Under the pieces are notes generated by a model. That model was given only the letters and a program-made list of their open reading frames with translations. It did no database searches and had not been told where the DNA came from. A stretch of 46,008 bases of DNA, from NCBI GenBank assembly GCA_040003255.1, contig JBDUCV010000010.1, positions 1 through 46,008 of the forward strand, written 5' to 3'. Position numbers and translations under genes: made by a program. The DNA is from JBDUCV01 sp040003255. GTDB lineage: Bacteria; Actinomycetota; Actinomycetes; Mycobacteriales; Jatrophihabitantaceae. Positions 15,871 through 23,741 of the stretch are shown one piece after another. Positions within the stretch are counted from its first letter, which is position 1, and each line of letters starts with the position of its first letter.

Positions 15871-16032
15871 ATGTATACCTGGATCTGGCGGCACCTGCCC
15901 GGGTCGCTCGCGCTGCGCCTGCTACAGACTCTGCTGCTGGTCGTCGCCGTTTGTGCACTGCTGCTCTTCGTCGTGTTTCCGTGGCTCGAGCCCTATTTGC
16001 CGATCAATGCCGTGACAATCTCCCAGCCATGA
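15871..16032 (+). CDS. 53-aa single-pass membrane protein
   Basis: ATG two bases after the sortase stop; GGAGGG lies 10-15 nt upstream. The product has one membrane helix (ALRLLQTLLLVVAVCALLLF) flanked by WIWRHLPGS and PWLEPYLPINAVTISQ. Similar tiny proteins sit between the sortase/DUF881 genes and pabA in many actinobacteria, so I believe it is real. Its stop overlaps the pabA start (ATGA). It may help sortase or division proteins, but no function can be read. Confidence 0.85.
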   Translation: MYTWIWRHLPGSLALRLLQTLLLVVAVCALLLFVVFPWLEPYLPINAVTISQP

Positions 16033-16679
16033 CCCGCGTGCTCGTCGTCGACAACTACGACAGCTTCGTTTACAACCTGGTGCAGTACCTCGGCCAGCTC
16101 GGCGCGAGAGTCGAGGTACGTCGCAATGACGCTGTGCGCCCGGCCGAGGTGCAGGACTTCGACGGCGTGCTCATCTCTCCCGGCCCCGGCATGCCGCAGG
16201 ACGCGGGCAACAGCATGGCCGTCGTCGAGGCGTGCGCCGCCCGCGCCGTGCCCCTGTTTGGCGTGTGCCTCGGCCACCAGGCGATCGGCGCCGTGTTCGG
16301 GGCCATCGTCACCCGGGCACCGGAATTGCTGCACGGCAAGACCAGCGAGATCTGGCACGACGGGAGCGGGGTGCTTGCCGGGTTGCCATCACCGTTCACC
16401 GCCACCCGCTACCACTCCCTCGCGGTCGACGAGGCGCTGCTTCCCGCTGAGATCGAAGTCACCGGCGCGACGGCGACGGGAGTGGTGATGGCCCTACGGC
16501 ATCGCGAGCTGCCGATCGACGGGGTGCAGTTCCATCCCGAGTCGGTGCTCACTCAGGGCGGACATCGAATGGTCGCCAATTGGCTAACCCGCTGCGGTGC
16601 CACCGTCAACGAATCGCTCGTCGATGAGCTGGGCTCGGCCGTCGAGGCGCTTCGCGCCACCGCATTCTGCAGCGTGTAA
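16029..16679 (+). CDS. pabA: Glutamine amidotransferase component II of aminodeoxychorismate/anthranilate synthase
   Basis: 216 residues. The class I glutaminase triad is visible: nucleophile Cys in FGVCLGHQAIG, and His and Glu in GVQFHPESVLT. VDNYDSFVYNLVQYLG at the N-terminus and ISPGPGMPQDAG are typical of TrpG/PabA. It supplies ammonia for p-aminobenzoate (folate) or anthranilate (tryptophan) synthesis. The position after crgA-DUF881-sortase matches the locus annotated trpG or pabA in mycobacteria. In most relatives pknB follows; here it does not. Confidence 0.92.
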   Translation: MTRVLVVDNYDSFVYNLVQYLGQLGARVEVRRNDAVRPAEVQDFDGVLISPGPGMPQDAGNSMAVVEACAARAVPLFGVCLGHQAIGAVFGAIVTRAPELLHGKTSEIWHDGSGVLAGLPSPFTATRYHSLAVDEALLPAEIEVTGATATGVVMALRHRELPIDGVQFHPESVLTQGGHRMVANWLTRCGATVNESLVDELGSAVEALRATAFCSV

Positions 16680-16812
16680 GCCGGAAGATCGAAGTCCCCC
16701 CCCGGACCATCGGTGGACGTTGATCGCGTCTCAAGCTGGGCTTTTAGTTCACTCGCAACGGCTGATGAGAGGCGCCGCAGCGCTGTCAGGGCGGGGTGGT
16801 AGACAGTCGGCC

Positions 16813-17181
16813 ATGGCAAATCGCATTACATCGCTCTGCATTGACTGCCTCGATGCCGAACCGCTCGCGGATTTCTGGACCCAGGTGCTCGACTGGCAGA
16901 TCACCGAACGCAGCGACGACGGCGTGTCGATCGGGCCGAACGGCGTAGCCGCGTTGGTCATCGATTTTTTTGTCGTCCCGGATGGCCCGAAGGTCGGCAA
17001 GAACCGACTGCATCTCGATCTCAACGCGACTGATCGCGATCAGGACGCGGAACTCGAGCGGCTGCTCAGCCTTGGCGCTACGCGTGCCGACGTCGGGCAG
17101 GGTGACGTGTCGTGGCATGTGCTCGCCGACCCCGAAGGCAATGAATTCTGCCTGCTACGCCGCCGCGTTGACCCGCTATAG
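16813..17181 (+). CDS. VOC (glyoxalase-like) family protein
   Basis: 122 residues, one vicinal-oxygen-chelate domain of the Glyoxalase_6 kind. ITSLCIDCLDAEPLADFW starts the first beta-alpha unit and LHLDLNATDRDQDAELERLL the second; DPEGNEFCLL carries the usual C-terminal metal-site Glu. Substrate unknown. The 133-bp gap upstream (16680-16812) contains a run of nine C residues and no clear element. The gene converges on hutI. Confidence 0.88.
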   Translation: MANRITSLCIDCLDAEPLADFWTQVLDWQITERSDDGVSIGPNGVAALVIDFFVVPDGPKVGKNRLHLDLNATDRDQDAELERLLSLGATRADVGQGDVSWHVLADPEGNEFCLLRRRVDPL

Positions 17182-17187
17182 ATCGCG

Positions 17188-17203
17188 GCGGGTGCGCACC
17201 CGC
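17188..17203. terminator. Candidate bidirectional terminator
   Basis: Perfect 16-bp palindrome GCGGGTGCGCACCCGC in the 36-bp gap between two converging genes (VOC protein and hutI). Either strand can fold into the stem, though the loop would have to open the central bases. No T tract follows, which is common in high-GC actinobacteria. Confidence 0.5.
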
Positions 17204-17217
17204 TAAAGCGCGGCGAG

Positions 17218-18363
17218 CTACCCGACCCGCCGGCCGGCCCGCCACACCTGAGCCACCAGCGCGACGCCCGGCCGGTAGGCGAGATGCACGGGCGACGGCG
17301 CGTCTAGTACGACCAGGTCGGCGCGCAGTCCCGGGGCGAGCACGCCGACGTCGTCGCGACGCAGCGCCTGCGCTCCCCCTGCCGTCGCCGCCCAGACGGC
17401 CTCGGCAGGAGTCAGGCGCATCTCGCGGACGGCCAGCGCGATCGCCAGCGGCATCGACGTCGAGTACGCCGAACCCGGATTGCAATCGGTCGCCAGTGCC
17501 ACCGTGGCGCCAGCGTCGAGCAGCCCGCGCGCATCGGGGTAGGGCGAACGCGTCGAGAAGTCGGCCAACGGCAACAGCGTCGCGACGGTGGCCGACCCGG
17601 CGAGGGCCTCGACGTCGGCGCCCGTTAGATGGGTGCAGTGGTCGACACTGGCCGCCCCGAGCTCCACGCCGAGCCGCACGCCCGGCCCGGCGCCGAGCTG
17701 GTTGGCGTGCACCCGGGCGCCGAGCCCGCGGGCGATGCCGGCGCAGAGCACCGCAGCCGTCTCGTCCTGGTCAAAGGCGCCCTGGTCGCAGAACGCGTCG
17801 ATCCAGCGGGCGTCCGGCGCGCAGGCGTCGAGCATCGGGCCGCAGACCAGTTCGACATAGCTGGCCCGGTCGATGCCGAGTGGGACAACGTGCGCGCCGA
17901 GGAATGTTGTCTCCGGCGTGAACTCCCCCGCGACGCGCAGTGAGCGCTGCTCGGTGGCGACGTCCAACCCGTAGCCGGACTTGCATTCGAACGTGGTTAC
18001 GCCCGAGTGCAGCAACTCGTTCGCCAACCGGGCCGCATTCGCGCGCAGCACGTCATCGCTGGCAGCACGCGTCGCAGCAACGGTGGTGTGGATACCACCC
18101 GCCTGGTAGCGATCGCCCGCCATCCGAGCCGCGAACTCCGCCGCCCGATCGCCGGCGAAGACGAGATGAGCGTGCGAGTCGACAAACCCGGGCAGGACGG
18201 CACGGCCGCCGACGTCGAGCCGCTGATCCGCGTCCGGTGCCCGAGTGGCCGGGCCGACCCAAGCGATGGTCTCACCGTCGATGATCAGCGCGGCCCCGCT
18301 GATGTCACCGAGCGCAGCATCCTGCGTGGCCAGCACGCCGATGCCGGTCAGCAGGAGGGTCAT
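17218..18363 (-). CDS. hutI: Imidazolonepropionase
   Basis: 381 residues, amidohydrolase superfamily. It hydrolyses 4-imidazolone-5-propionate to N-formiminoglutamate, the third step of histidine degradation. Metal ligands appear in FVDSHAHLVFAGDR (HxH), VHANQLGAG and DHCTHL, and the Asp in ALATDCNPGSAYSTS; ECKSGYGLD and FLGAHVVP are typical of HutI. The start ATG follows the stop of the aminotransferase gene with no gap, so it is the last gene of a minus-strand operon. hutH and hutU lie 11 kb away on the other strand. Confidence 0.94.
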   Translation of the reverse strand: MTLLLTGIGVLATQDAALGDISGAALIIDGETIAWVGPATRAPDADQRLDVGGRAVLPGFVDSHAHLVFAGDRAAEFAARMAGDRYQAGGIHTTVAATRAASDDVLRANAARLANELLHSGVTTFECKSGYGLDVATEQRSLRVAGEFTPETTFLGAHVVPLGIDRASYVELVCGPMLDACAPDARWIDAFCDQGAFDQDETAAVLCAGIARGLGARVHANQLGAGPGVRLGVELGAASVDHCTHLTGADVEALAGSATVATLLPLADFSTRSPYPDARGLLDAGATVALATDCNPGSAYSTSMPLAIALAVREMRLTPAEAVWAATAGGAQALRRDDVGVLAPGLRADLVVLDAPSPVHLAYRPGVALVAQVWRAGRRVG

Positions 18364-19422
18364 CTACCCGGCGAGCGCGCGCGCGGCGTCCAGGAAGCGG
18401 TCGTTCTCTTCGGCGGTACTGATCGTCACGCGGGCGCCGTCACCGGCGAACGGCCGCACGATCAGCCCGCGGTCGGCACAGGCGTTGGCCCAGTCCGTGG
18501 TCGCCTCGCCCAGGGGCAGCCAGACGAAGTTGGCCTGCGTCGGTGGGACGCCGTAGCCCATGTCACTCAGTTCGGCCGCCACTCGGTGTCGCTCGGCCAC
18601 GACCACGTCGACCCGCTCCAACAGCTGCTTCTCGGCCTCCGGCTCGAGGCTGGCCAGTGCGGCCTGCTGTGCCACCTGGCTGACGGCGAACGGCAGTTGC
18701 ACCTGCTTGAGCGCGGTAGTGATCGCGGGATCGCCGGCGATGCCGTAACCGACCCGCAGCCCGGCGAGGCCGTGCGCCTTGGAGAAGGTGCGCAGGACGA
18801 TCACGTTCGGGTGCGCGTCCAGGAAGGTGAGGCCGTCGGGGACATCGGGGTCGGTGACGAACTCGCGGTAGGCCTCGTCGAGAGCCACCACCACGTCCGC
18901 CGGCACCGCCTGCAGGAACGCGGCCAGCTCGCCGCGGCGCACCGCGGTGCCGGTCGGGTTGTTGGGGTTGCAGAGGAAGATCAGCCGGGTCCGGTCGGTG
19001 ACCGAGTCGGCCATCGCGGTGAGGTCGTGGACGTGATCGCGCAACGGCACCGGCACTCCCCGGGCGCCGACAACGGCCGTCACGATCGGGTACGCCTCGA
19101 ACGCCCGCCAGCCGTAGACGACCTCGTCCTCGGAGCCGGCCGCGATCTGAACGAGCTGCTGGCACAGCGCCACCGAGCCGCAGCCCACCGAGACCCGGTC
19201 GGTGGGTACCGCGTACTTCTCGGCCAGTGCCGCGGTGAGGAGGGCGCAGGACGCATCCGGGTAGCGGTTGGCGTTCACGGCGGCCTCGGCGAGCCGGCTC
19301 AGCACGTGCGGCAACACCGGGTAGGGGGTCTCGTTGCTGGCCAGCTTGATCGCGCCGGGCACCGTGCGGCCGGGCACGTAAGCGGGCAGCGCGGCGAGCG
19401 ACGAGCGCAACCGAACGGTCAT
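18364..19422 (-). CDS. Histidinol-phosphate/aromatic aminotransferase (fold type I)
   Basis: 352 residues, HisC/Pat subfamily. The PLP lysine is in LRTFSKAHGLAGLRVGYG; FLCNPNNPTGT and LDEAYREF bind the cofactor; IKLASNETPYP is the N-terminal substrate loop. Placed directly between hppD and hutI, it most likely makes 4-hydroxyphenylpyruvate from tyrosine (the Pat activity of mycobacterial HisC2) rather than serving histidine synthesis. There are no other his biosynthesis genes. GGTGGAG precedes the ATG; the gap to hppD is 24 bp. Confidence 0.9.
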   Translation of the reverse strand: MTVRLRSSLAALPAYVPGRTVPGAIKLASNETPYPVLPHVLSRLAEAAVNANRYPDASCALLTAALAEKYAVPTDRVSVGCGSVALCQQLVQIAAGSEDEVVYGWRAFEAYPIVTAVVGARGVPVPLRDHVHDLTAMADSVTDRTRLIFLCNPNNPTGTAVRRGELAAFLQAVPADVVVALDEAYREFVTDPDVPDGLTFLDAHPNVIVLRTFSKAHGLAGLRVGYGIAGDPAITTALKQVQLPFAVSQVAQQAALASLEPEAEKQLLERVDVVVAERHRVAAELSDMGYGVPPTQANFVWLPLGEATTDWANACADRGLIVRPFAGDGARVTISTAEENDRFLDAARALAG

Positions 19423-19446
19423 GACTCCACCTTCCCATCCAACGGG

Positions 19447-20640
19447 TCAGAGATTGCCGCGGCGTTCCTGTTCTCGCTCGATCGCCTGAAACAGCGCCTT
19501 GAAGTTGCCCTTGCCGAAGCCGAGCGAGCCGTGTCGCTCGATGACCTCGTAGAACACCGTCGGACGGTCCCCGACCGGCTTAGTGAAGATCTGCAGAAGG
19601 TATCCGTTCTCGTCGCGGTCGACGAGGATCTTGCGGGCCTTGAGTTCTTCGATCGGTGCACGCACCTGGCCGATGCGCGCGCGCAGTTCCGGGTCGTCGT
19701 AATAGGAGTCGGGCGTGTCGAGAAATTCGACGCCGCGGGCGCGCATCTCATCGGCCGTACGCAGGATGTCGTTGGTAGCCAGCGCGATGTGCTGCACGCC
19801 CGCGCCGCGGTAGAACTCGAGGTACTCGTCGATCTGGCTCTTGCGCTTGCCGGCCGCCGGCTCGTTGAGCGGGAACTTGACTCGGTGATTGCCGTTCGCG
19901 ACGACCTTGCTCATCAGCGCCGAGTAATCGGTGGCGATGTCGTCACCGACGAACTCGGCCATGTTCACGAACCCCATGACCTTGTTATAGAAGTTGACCC
20001 ACTCGTCCATGCGACCGAGTTCGACGTTGCCGACGCAGTGGTCAATGGCCTGGAACAACCGCCGCTCGGGCCGAGGCACCGTCGAGGACTGGGCGACGAA
20101 GCCGGGCAGGTAAGGGCCGTCGTAGCCCGACCGGTCGACGAGGGTGTGCCGGGTCTGGCCGTAGATCGCGATCGCCGCGGTGCGCACGGTGCCGTGCTCG
20201 TCGCTGATGTCGTAGGGCTCGTCGAGGATCATCGCGCCGACGCGCCGAGCGTGTTCGACGCACTTGTCGACGTCGGGCACCTCGAGGGCCAGATCGACAA
20301 CGCCGTCGCCGTGCGCGCGGTGGTGATCGAGGTACTGGCTGTCTGGCGCCACCCCGCCGATGACCACGAAGCGCGCGGATCCGGACGTGAGCACGAACGC
20401 CTTGTGGTCGCGGTTGCCGGTCTCCGGGCCGCTGTATGCGACCAGTCGCATGCCGAAGGCGTGCTGGTAGAAGTGCGCGCTCTGGGTGGCGTTGCCGGCG
20501 ACAAAGACCACGGCGTCCATGGAGGTGACCGGGAACGGATCAGTGGATGCGTCGTAGTCGACAAGGCCGACCAGTTGCTTGAGCCGGTCGATGGTGAGCT
20601 CGGCCTGTTGCTCTTCGGGGGTGAGTTCGACGGACGTCAT
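19447..20640 (-). CDS. hppD: 4-Hydroxyphenylpyruvate dioxygenase
   Basis: 397 residues, the usual bacterial length, with two VOC-type halves. The Fe(II) ligands are His in IDHCVGNVELG, His in VQHIALATNDI and Glu near YEVIERHGS. DENGYLLQIFTKPVGDRPT and the C-terminal GFGKGNFKALFQAIE helix are conserved. It converts 4-hydroxyphenylpyruvate to homogentisate in tyrosine catabolism. hmgA and later genes are not in the window. A tiny Cys-rich ORF ends 4 bp before its ATG. Confidence 0.96.
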   Translation of the reverse strand: MTSVELTPEEQQAELTIDRLKQLVGLVDYDASTDPFPVTSMDAVVFVAGNATQSAHFYQHAFGMRLVAYSGPETGNRDHKAFVLTSGSARFVVIGGVAPDSQYLDHHRAHGDGVVDLALEVPDVDKCVEHARRVGAMILDEPYDISDEHGTVRTAAIAIYGQTRHTLVDRSGYDGPYLPGFVAQSSTVPRPERRLFQAIDHCVGNVELGRMDEWVNFYNKVMGFVNMAEFVGDDIATDYSALMSKVVANGNHRVKFPLNEPAAGKRKSQIDEYLEFYRGAGVQHIALATNDILRTADEMRARGVEFLDTPDSYYDDPELRARIGQVRAPIEELKARKILVDRDENGYLLQIFTKPVGDRPTVFYEVIERHGSLGFGKGNFKALFQAIEREQERRGNL

Positions 20641-20644
20641 GCGG

Positions 20645-20740
20645 TCACGATGCGACGGGCGGAGCTACTTGGCAATAACAGGCTAACTGGCCGCACACCC
20701 TGCACAGGTTGCGCGCCCGAATGAGCGGGTCCCTGCACAT
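20645..20740 (-). CDS. Tiny Cys-rich ORF (31 aa) between TMEM165-like gene and hppD
   Basis: ATG 5 nt after the stop of the TMEM165-like gene and TGA 4 nt before the hppD ATG, so it fills the whole gap. Five of 31 residues are Cys, in the pattern MC...LCRVCG...ACYC, which could bind a metal or act as a Cys-sensitive leader peptide. Against a stable gene: weak ribosome site, one TTA codon, two AGG codons, and third-position GC lower than in its neighbours. I do not recognise a family. Confidence 0.4.
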   Translation of the reverse strand: MCRDPLIRARNLCRVCGQLACYCQVAPPVAS

Positions 20741-20745
20741 ATTGC

Positions 20746-21339
20746 CTAGTCGCGGATCGCACTGACCGCGGCGATGACGGCGAACACCGCGAAGAGCACC
20801 CCCGCCACCCGATGCACCACCCGAACCGGCACCCGGCGCAGAATTACCTTGCCGGCCACCACCGCGAGCGCCGCGACCGCGCACAGTGCCACCCAGGCGC
20901 CGATCGCCACCGCCACCGGTTGACCGAGCCGGGCGACCAGCCCAGCCGTCGCGATTTGGCTCGCGTCGCCCCATTCGGCGGCGAACAGCACGCCGAACGA
21001 GGTGAGCGCGATCCGCTGGCCGGGCAGGTTCTGCCGGCTCTCGGCGAATTCCACGTGCTCCTCCTCGGCCAGACTCTCGCGGATCAGCAAGATCGCGCCG
21101 AGCGCGAACAGGGCGGCAACCGCAGCCTCGACCGCCCGCTGCGGCAGCAGGTGCAGCAGACCACCGGCGGTCACTGCCACAACACATTGCACGGCGAATG
21201 CGGCGAACACCCCCACCAGTACCGGACGGGGGCGATAGCGCGTCGACAGCACGAGGGTCGCGACCAGCGTCTTGTCCGGCAGCTCGACGAGCAGGACCAC
21301 GCCAAGCGCGATCGCGAATGCAGCGAGGAAGCCGGTCAT
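20746..21339 (-). CDS. TMEM165/GDT1-family cation transporter (Mn exporter-like)
   Basis: 197 residues, about six membrane helices in two halves. Each half carries the family acidic motif: VELPDKT near residue 20 and EWGDASQIATAG in the second half. In bacteria such proteins (MneA type) export manganese or exchange Mn/Ca for protons. The first motif is ELPDK instead of the commoner ExGDK, a Gly to Pro change seen in part of the family. It heads the minus-strand run leading to hppD, although co-transcription is not proven. Confidence 0.9.
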   Translation of the reverse strand: MTGFLAAFAIALGVVLLVELPDKTLVATLVLSTRYRPRPVLVGVFAAFAVQCVVAVTAGGLLHLLPQRAVEAAVAALFALGAILLIRESLAEEEHVEFAESRQNLPGQRIALTSFGVLFAAEWGDASQIATAGLVARLGQPVAVAIGAWVALCAVAALAVVAGKVILRRVPVRVVHRVAGVLFAVFAVIAAVSAIRD

Positions 21340-21405
21340 CGACGCAATCCTGCCGGGTCGGGCGTCTTACCCGTGTCGCACCCCAGGGACCGACGCCTCT
21401 CGCCC

Positions 21406-21411
21406 TAGCCT
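21406..21411 (+). promoter_or_regulatory. -10 box of the DUF4446 gene
   Basis: TAGCCT, then 7 nt, then ATG at 21419. This spacing puts the transcription start at the start codon (leaderless). No ribosome site is present. Confidence 0.6.
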
Positions 21412-21418
21412 TGGCGCG

Positions 21419-21991
21419 ATGGTCACGTTCGTCGCCGTGTCGGCCCTGGTGCTGGGCTGCGTCGCGCTGCTCGCCGCCTACCTGGCGTTGCGCACCCTGG
21501 CCCGATTGCGGCGGGTGAGCGTCGTCCTCGGCCGCGGAGCCACTAGCCGTGAATCGATGATCGAGACGTCGGTGCGCCACGCCGACATCCTCGACGAGCT
21601 GGTCGACCAGGTCGCCGCCGTGCAGCTGCGCCTCGACGACGTCCGGGTCGAGGCGATTGCCCACCGCCAGGCCGACCAGGACACCGTCGCCGACCAGGTC
21701 ACGGCGCTGCGCGAGGATGTGGCCGGTGCCCTGCGAAGCATGGGGCTTGTTCGGTTCGATGCGTCCGGCGACGTCACCGGTCAGCAGTCCTTTGCTCTGG
21801 CGCTGCTCGACGATCGAGGCGCTGGGGTGATCGTGACCTCGGTGGTCGGACGCGGTGGCGATGCACGGCTGGACGCGAAGACGCTCACCGGCGGCGTGCA
21901 AGAGCGAGGCCTGACCCCGCATGAGAAGCGTGCCGTCGCCGCCGCCTGCAGAGCACCAGGCGGCCCGGTCGCAGACCGCCAAGCCAGCTGA
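21419..21991 (+). CDS. DUF4446-family membrane-anchored protein
   Basis: 190 residues. One N-terminal helix (FVAVSALVLGCVALLAAYLA), a helical, probably coiled-coil segment (residues about 55-110, with HADILDELVDQVAAVQLRLD) and the conserved C-terminal block LVRFDASGDVTGQQSFALAL followed by GVIVTSVVGRGGDARLDAK. That block is diagnostic of DUF4446. Function unknown. It is divergent from the TMEM165-like gene and followed after 37 bp by pheA. Confidence 0.85.
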   Translation: MVTFVAVSALVLGCVALLAAYLALRTLARLRRVSVVLGRGATSRESMIETSVRHADILDELVDQVAAVQLRLDDVRVEAIAHRQADQDTVADQVTALREDVAGALRSMGLVRFDASGDVTGQQSFALALLDDRGAGVIVTSVVGRGGDARLDAKTLTGGVQERGLTPHEKRAVAAACRAPGGPVADRQAS

Positions 21992-22014
21992 GCGCAGCTG
22001 CCTCGCTGGGCGCC

Positions 22015-22020
22015 TACGCT
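22015..22020 (+). promoter_or_regulatory. -10 box of pheA
   Basis: TACGCT, then 8 nt, then GTG at 22029; no ribosome site. Leaderless start inferred, independent of the DUF4446 gene upstream. Confidence 0.5.
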
Positions 22021-22028
22021 GTGCTCCC

Positions 22029-22961
22029 GTGATCGACACGACGCCTCGCCTGGCGTTCCTCGGACCCGAGGGGACGTTCGCCCACACCGCGCTACGGACG
22101 CTGCCGATTGCGGCCCGGGCGACGCTCCTGCCGCTCGCAAACGTCACGCTCGCGATCGACGCCGTGCGCGCCGGAGAGGCGGACGGCGCGCTTGTACCGC
22201 TCGAGAACTCGGTCGAGGGGGCCGTCGCGGCGACGCTCGACGAGCTGGCGGGCGGGGATGCGCTGATGATCGCCGAGGAGACGTACCTGCCGGTGATCTT
22301 CGACCTGCTATCCCGTCCGGGAAGGCAGCTCGCCGACGTGCGCAGTGTCGCAACCCACCCGCATGCGGAGGCGCAGACCCGACGCTGGCTGATCGCCCAC
22401 CTGCCGGACGTCCCGGTGGCTCTCGTCGGCTCGACGGCGGGCGCGGCGCAGGCGGTCGCGACGGGAGACTACGACGCGGCAATCGCGCCGCCGGCCGCGG
22501 GCGAGTTGTACGGGCTGGCGACCCTGGTCCGGGACGTGGCTGACAACCGCGGTGCGGTGACCCGTTTTGTGCTGCTCACCCGTCCGGCACCGCCGTCCGC
22601 CGCGACCGGCAACGACCGCACGTCGCTGGTCGCCTATCTGCGCGAGGACCACGCCGGAGCGTTGCTCGAGATCCTCACCGAATTCGCGGCGCGCTCGGTC
22701 AACCTGACCCGGATCGAATCACGCCCGACGAAGGAACGCATCGGCCAATACTGTTTCTCGATTGATTGCGAGGGTCACATCGCCGACGAACGCGTGGGCG
22801 ACGCACTGGCGGCGCTGCGGAGGATCTGCGCGGACGTCCGGTTCCTGGGCTCCTACCCGCGACGCGACGGCGCGCTGGGCGAGATCACGGCTGGCCGCAC
22901 CGACAGCGACTTCGCGGACGCTCGAGCCTGGCTGACCCGGGTGCGTGCCACCGGGCGCTGA
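22029..22961 (+). CDS. pheA: Prephenate dehydratase
   Basis: 310 residues. The dehydratase domain begins LAFLGPEGTFAHTAL and includes LVPLENSVEGAV, ATHPHAEAQ and DNRGAVTRFVLL (Thr-Arg-Phe catalytic motif). A C-terminal ACT domain (LVAYLREDHAGALLEILTEF, NLTRIESRPTKE with the ESRP motif) binds phenylalanine for feedback control. It makes phenylpyruvate for phenylalanine synthesis. GTG 22029 is chosen from the N-terminal motif and promoter spacing. It ends 2 bp from the converging GroES-like gene. Confidence 0.95.
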   Translation: MIDTTPRLAFLGPEGTFAHTALRTLPIAARATLLPLANVTLAIDAVRAGEADGALVPLENSVEGAVAATLDELAGGDALMIAEETYLPVIFDLLSRPGRQLADVRSVATHPHAEAQTRRWLIAHLPDVPVALVGSTAGAAQAVATGDYDAAIAPPAAGELYGLATLVRDVADNRGAVTRFVLLTRPAPPSAATGNDRTSLVAYLREDHAGALLEILTEFAARSVNLTRIESRPTKERIGQYCFSIDCEGHIADERVGDALAALRRICADVRFLGSYPRRDGALGEITAGRTDSDFADARAWLTRVRATGR

Positions 22962-22963
22962 GG

Positions 22964-23281
22964 TCAGAGGTAGAGGCCGGTGTTGGATTCGATCCGCTCG
23001 GCAGCCACTGCGTGGATGTCGCGCTCACGCAGCAGCAGGTAGTCATCGCCCGAGATCTCGACCTCGAAGCGATCGTCGGGGCTGAACAGCACCCGGTCGC
23101 CGACCTGGACGGACCGGACGTGGTTGCCGATGCCGAGGACCTCGGCCCAGGTCAGTCGCTTCGACACCTGGGCGGTTGCCGGGATCAGGATCCCGCCCGA
23201 CGATCGACGCTCGCCGTCCTCGTGCGAGATCCGCACAAGTACCCGGTCGTGCAGCATCTTGATCGGTAGCCGGTCGCTCAC
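22964..23281 (-). CDS. GroES-like co-chaperonin family protein
   Basis: 105 residues from GTG. IKMLHDRVLVRISHEDGERR, SGGILIPATAQ, then a weak mobile loop region and GDRVLFSPDDRFEVEISGDDYLLLRERDI show the GroES beta-barrel, but the glycine-rich GroEL-binding loop differs and the tail extends beyond 97 residues. No groEL is adjacent. It is probably the second, divergent GroES found in actinobacteria; a chaperonin role is uncertain. I chose GTG at 23281 over TTG at 23290 because a -10 box overlaps the TTG. Confidence 0.82.
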   Translation of the reverse strand: MSDRLPIKMLHDRVLVRISHEDGERRSSGGILIPATAQVSKRLTWAEVLGIGNHVRSVQVGDRVLFSPDDRFEVEISGDDYLLLRERDIHAVAAERIESNTGLYL

Positions 23282-23289
23282 GATCGACA

Positions 23290-23295
23290 AGAGTA
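23290..23295 (-). promoter_or_regulatory. -10 box of the GroES-like gene
   Basis: On the minus strand TACTCT, then 8 nt, then GTG at 23281. Leaderless arrangement. Confidence 0.5.
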
Positions 23296-23310
23296 GGCGC
23301 GCGCCGATCG

Positions 23311-23658
23311 TCAGCCCCAGCCGAGCTCGTGCAACCGGTCCTCGTTAATGCCAAAGTGGTGGCCGATCTCGTGTACGACGGTCACCGCGACTTCGTCGGC
23401 GACCTGCGACTCGTCTGCACAGATCGCCAAGATGGGCCGCCGGAACACGGTGATCGTGTCGGGCAGGGCGAAGGTGTAGTCGCCGCCGCGGTCAGTGAGC
23501 GCCGTTCCGCGGTAAACGCCGAGGAGCGACGGATCGTCCGGGTCCCGGTCGGCGACCTGGATGACGACGTTGTCGAGCAGCGCAAGCAGACCGCTCGGGA
23601 TCGAGTCGAGCGCGTCGGTGACGAGTTCCTCGAACCGGGTCGGCGACACTTCGAGCAC
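23311..23658 (-). CDS. Zincin-like metallopeptidase family protein (DUF1025 type)
   Basis: 115 residues from GTG at 23658. The zinc signature VVHEIGHHFGINEDRLHELGW is split here as HEIGHHFG plus Asp and LGW, exactly the family pattern HExGHxxG..D. ELVTDALDSIPSGLLALLDN is the conserved N-terminus and LGVYRG the central strand. Short proteins of this family have a minimal zincin fold and no known substrate. A longer frame to 23706 is possible but lacks a start signal. Confidence 0.85.
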   Translation of the reverse strand: MLEVSPTRFEELVTDALDSIPSGLLALLDNVVIQVADRDPDDPSLLGVYRGTALTDRGGDYTFALPDTITVFRRPILAICADESQVADEVAVTVVHEIGHHFGINEDRLHELGWG

Positions 23659-23664
23659 CCGGCC

Positions 23665-23670
23665 AGTCTG
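23665..23670 (-). promoter_or_regulatory. -10 box of the metallopeptidase gene
   Basis: Minus strand CAGACT, then 6 nt, then GTG at 23658. The same GGCAGACTGG-like box precedes bpa and the rhodanese gene at 40865; here it reads GGGCAGACTGG. Confidence 0.5.
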
Positions 23671-23728
23671 CCCGCGTGTGCGCGCCGTCCTACTGCCCGG
23701 GGCCACACGCGGACGAGGTGCACCTCAG

Positions 23729-23734
23729 TAGCCT
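23729..23734 (+). promoter_or_regulatory. -10 box of serS
   Basis: TAGCCT, then 7 nt, then GTG at 23742. Leaderless start inferred; it also decides for this GTG over upstream in-frame codons. Confidence 0.6.
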
Positions 23735-23741
23735 GACGGAC

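Noticed and set aside
18007..20724. 905-codon open frame on the plus strand
   Set aside because: Antisense to hutI, the aminotransferase and hppD, all with clear catalytic motifs. Low-complexity V/D/R-rich product.
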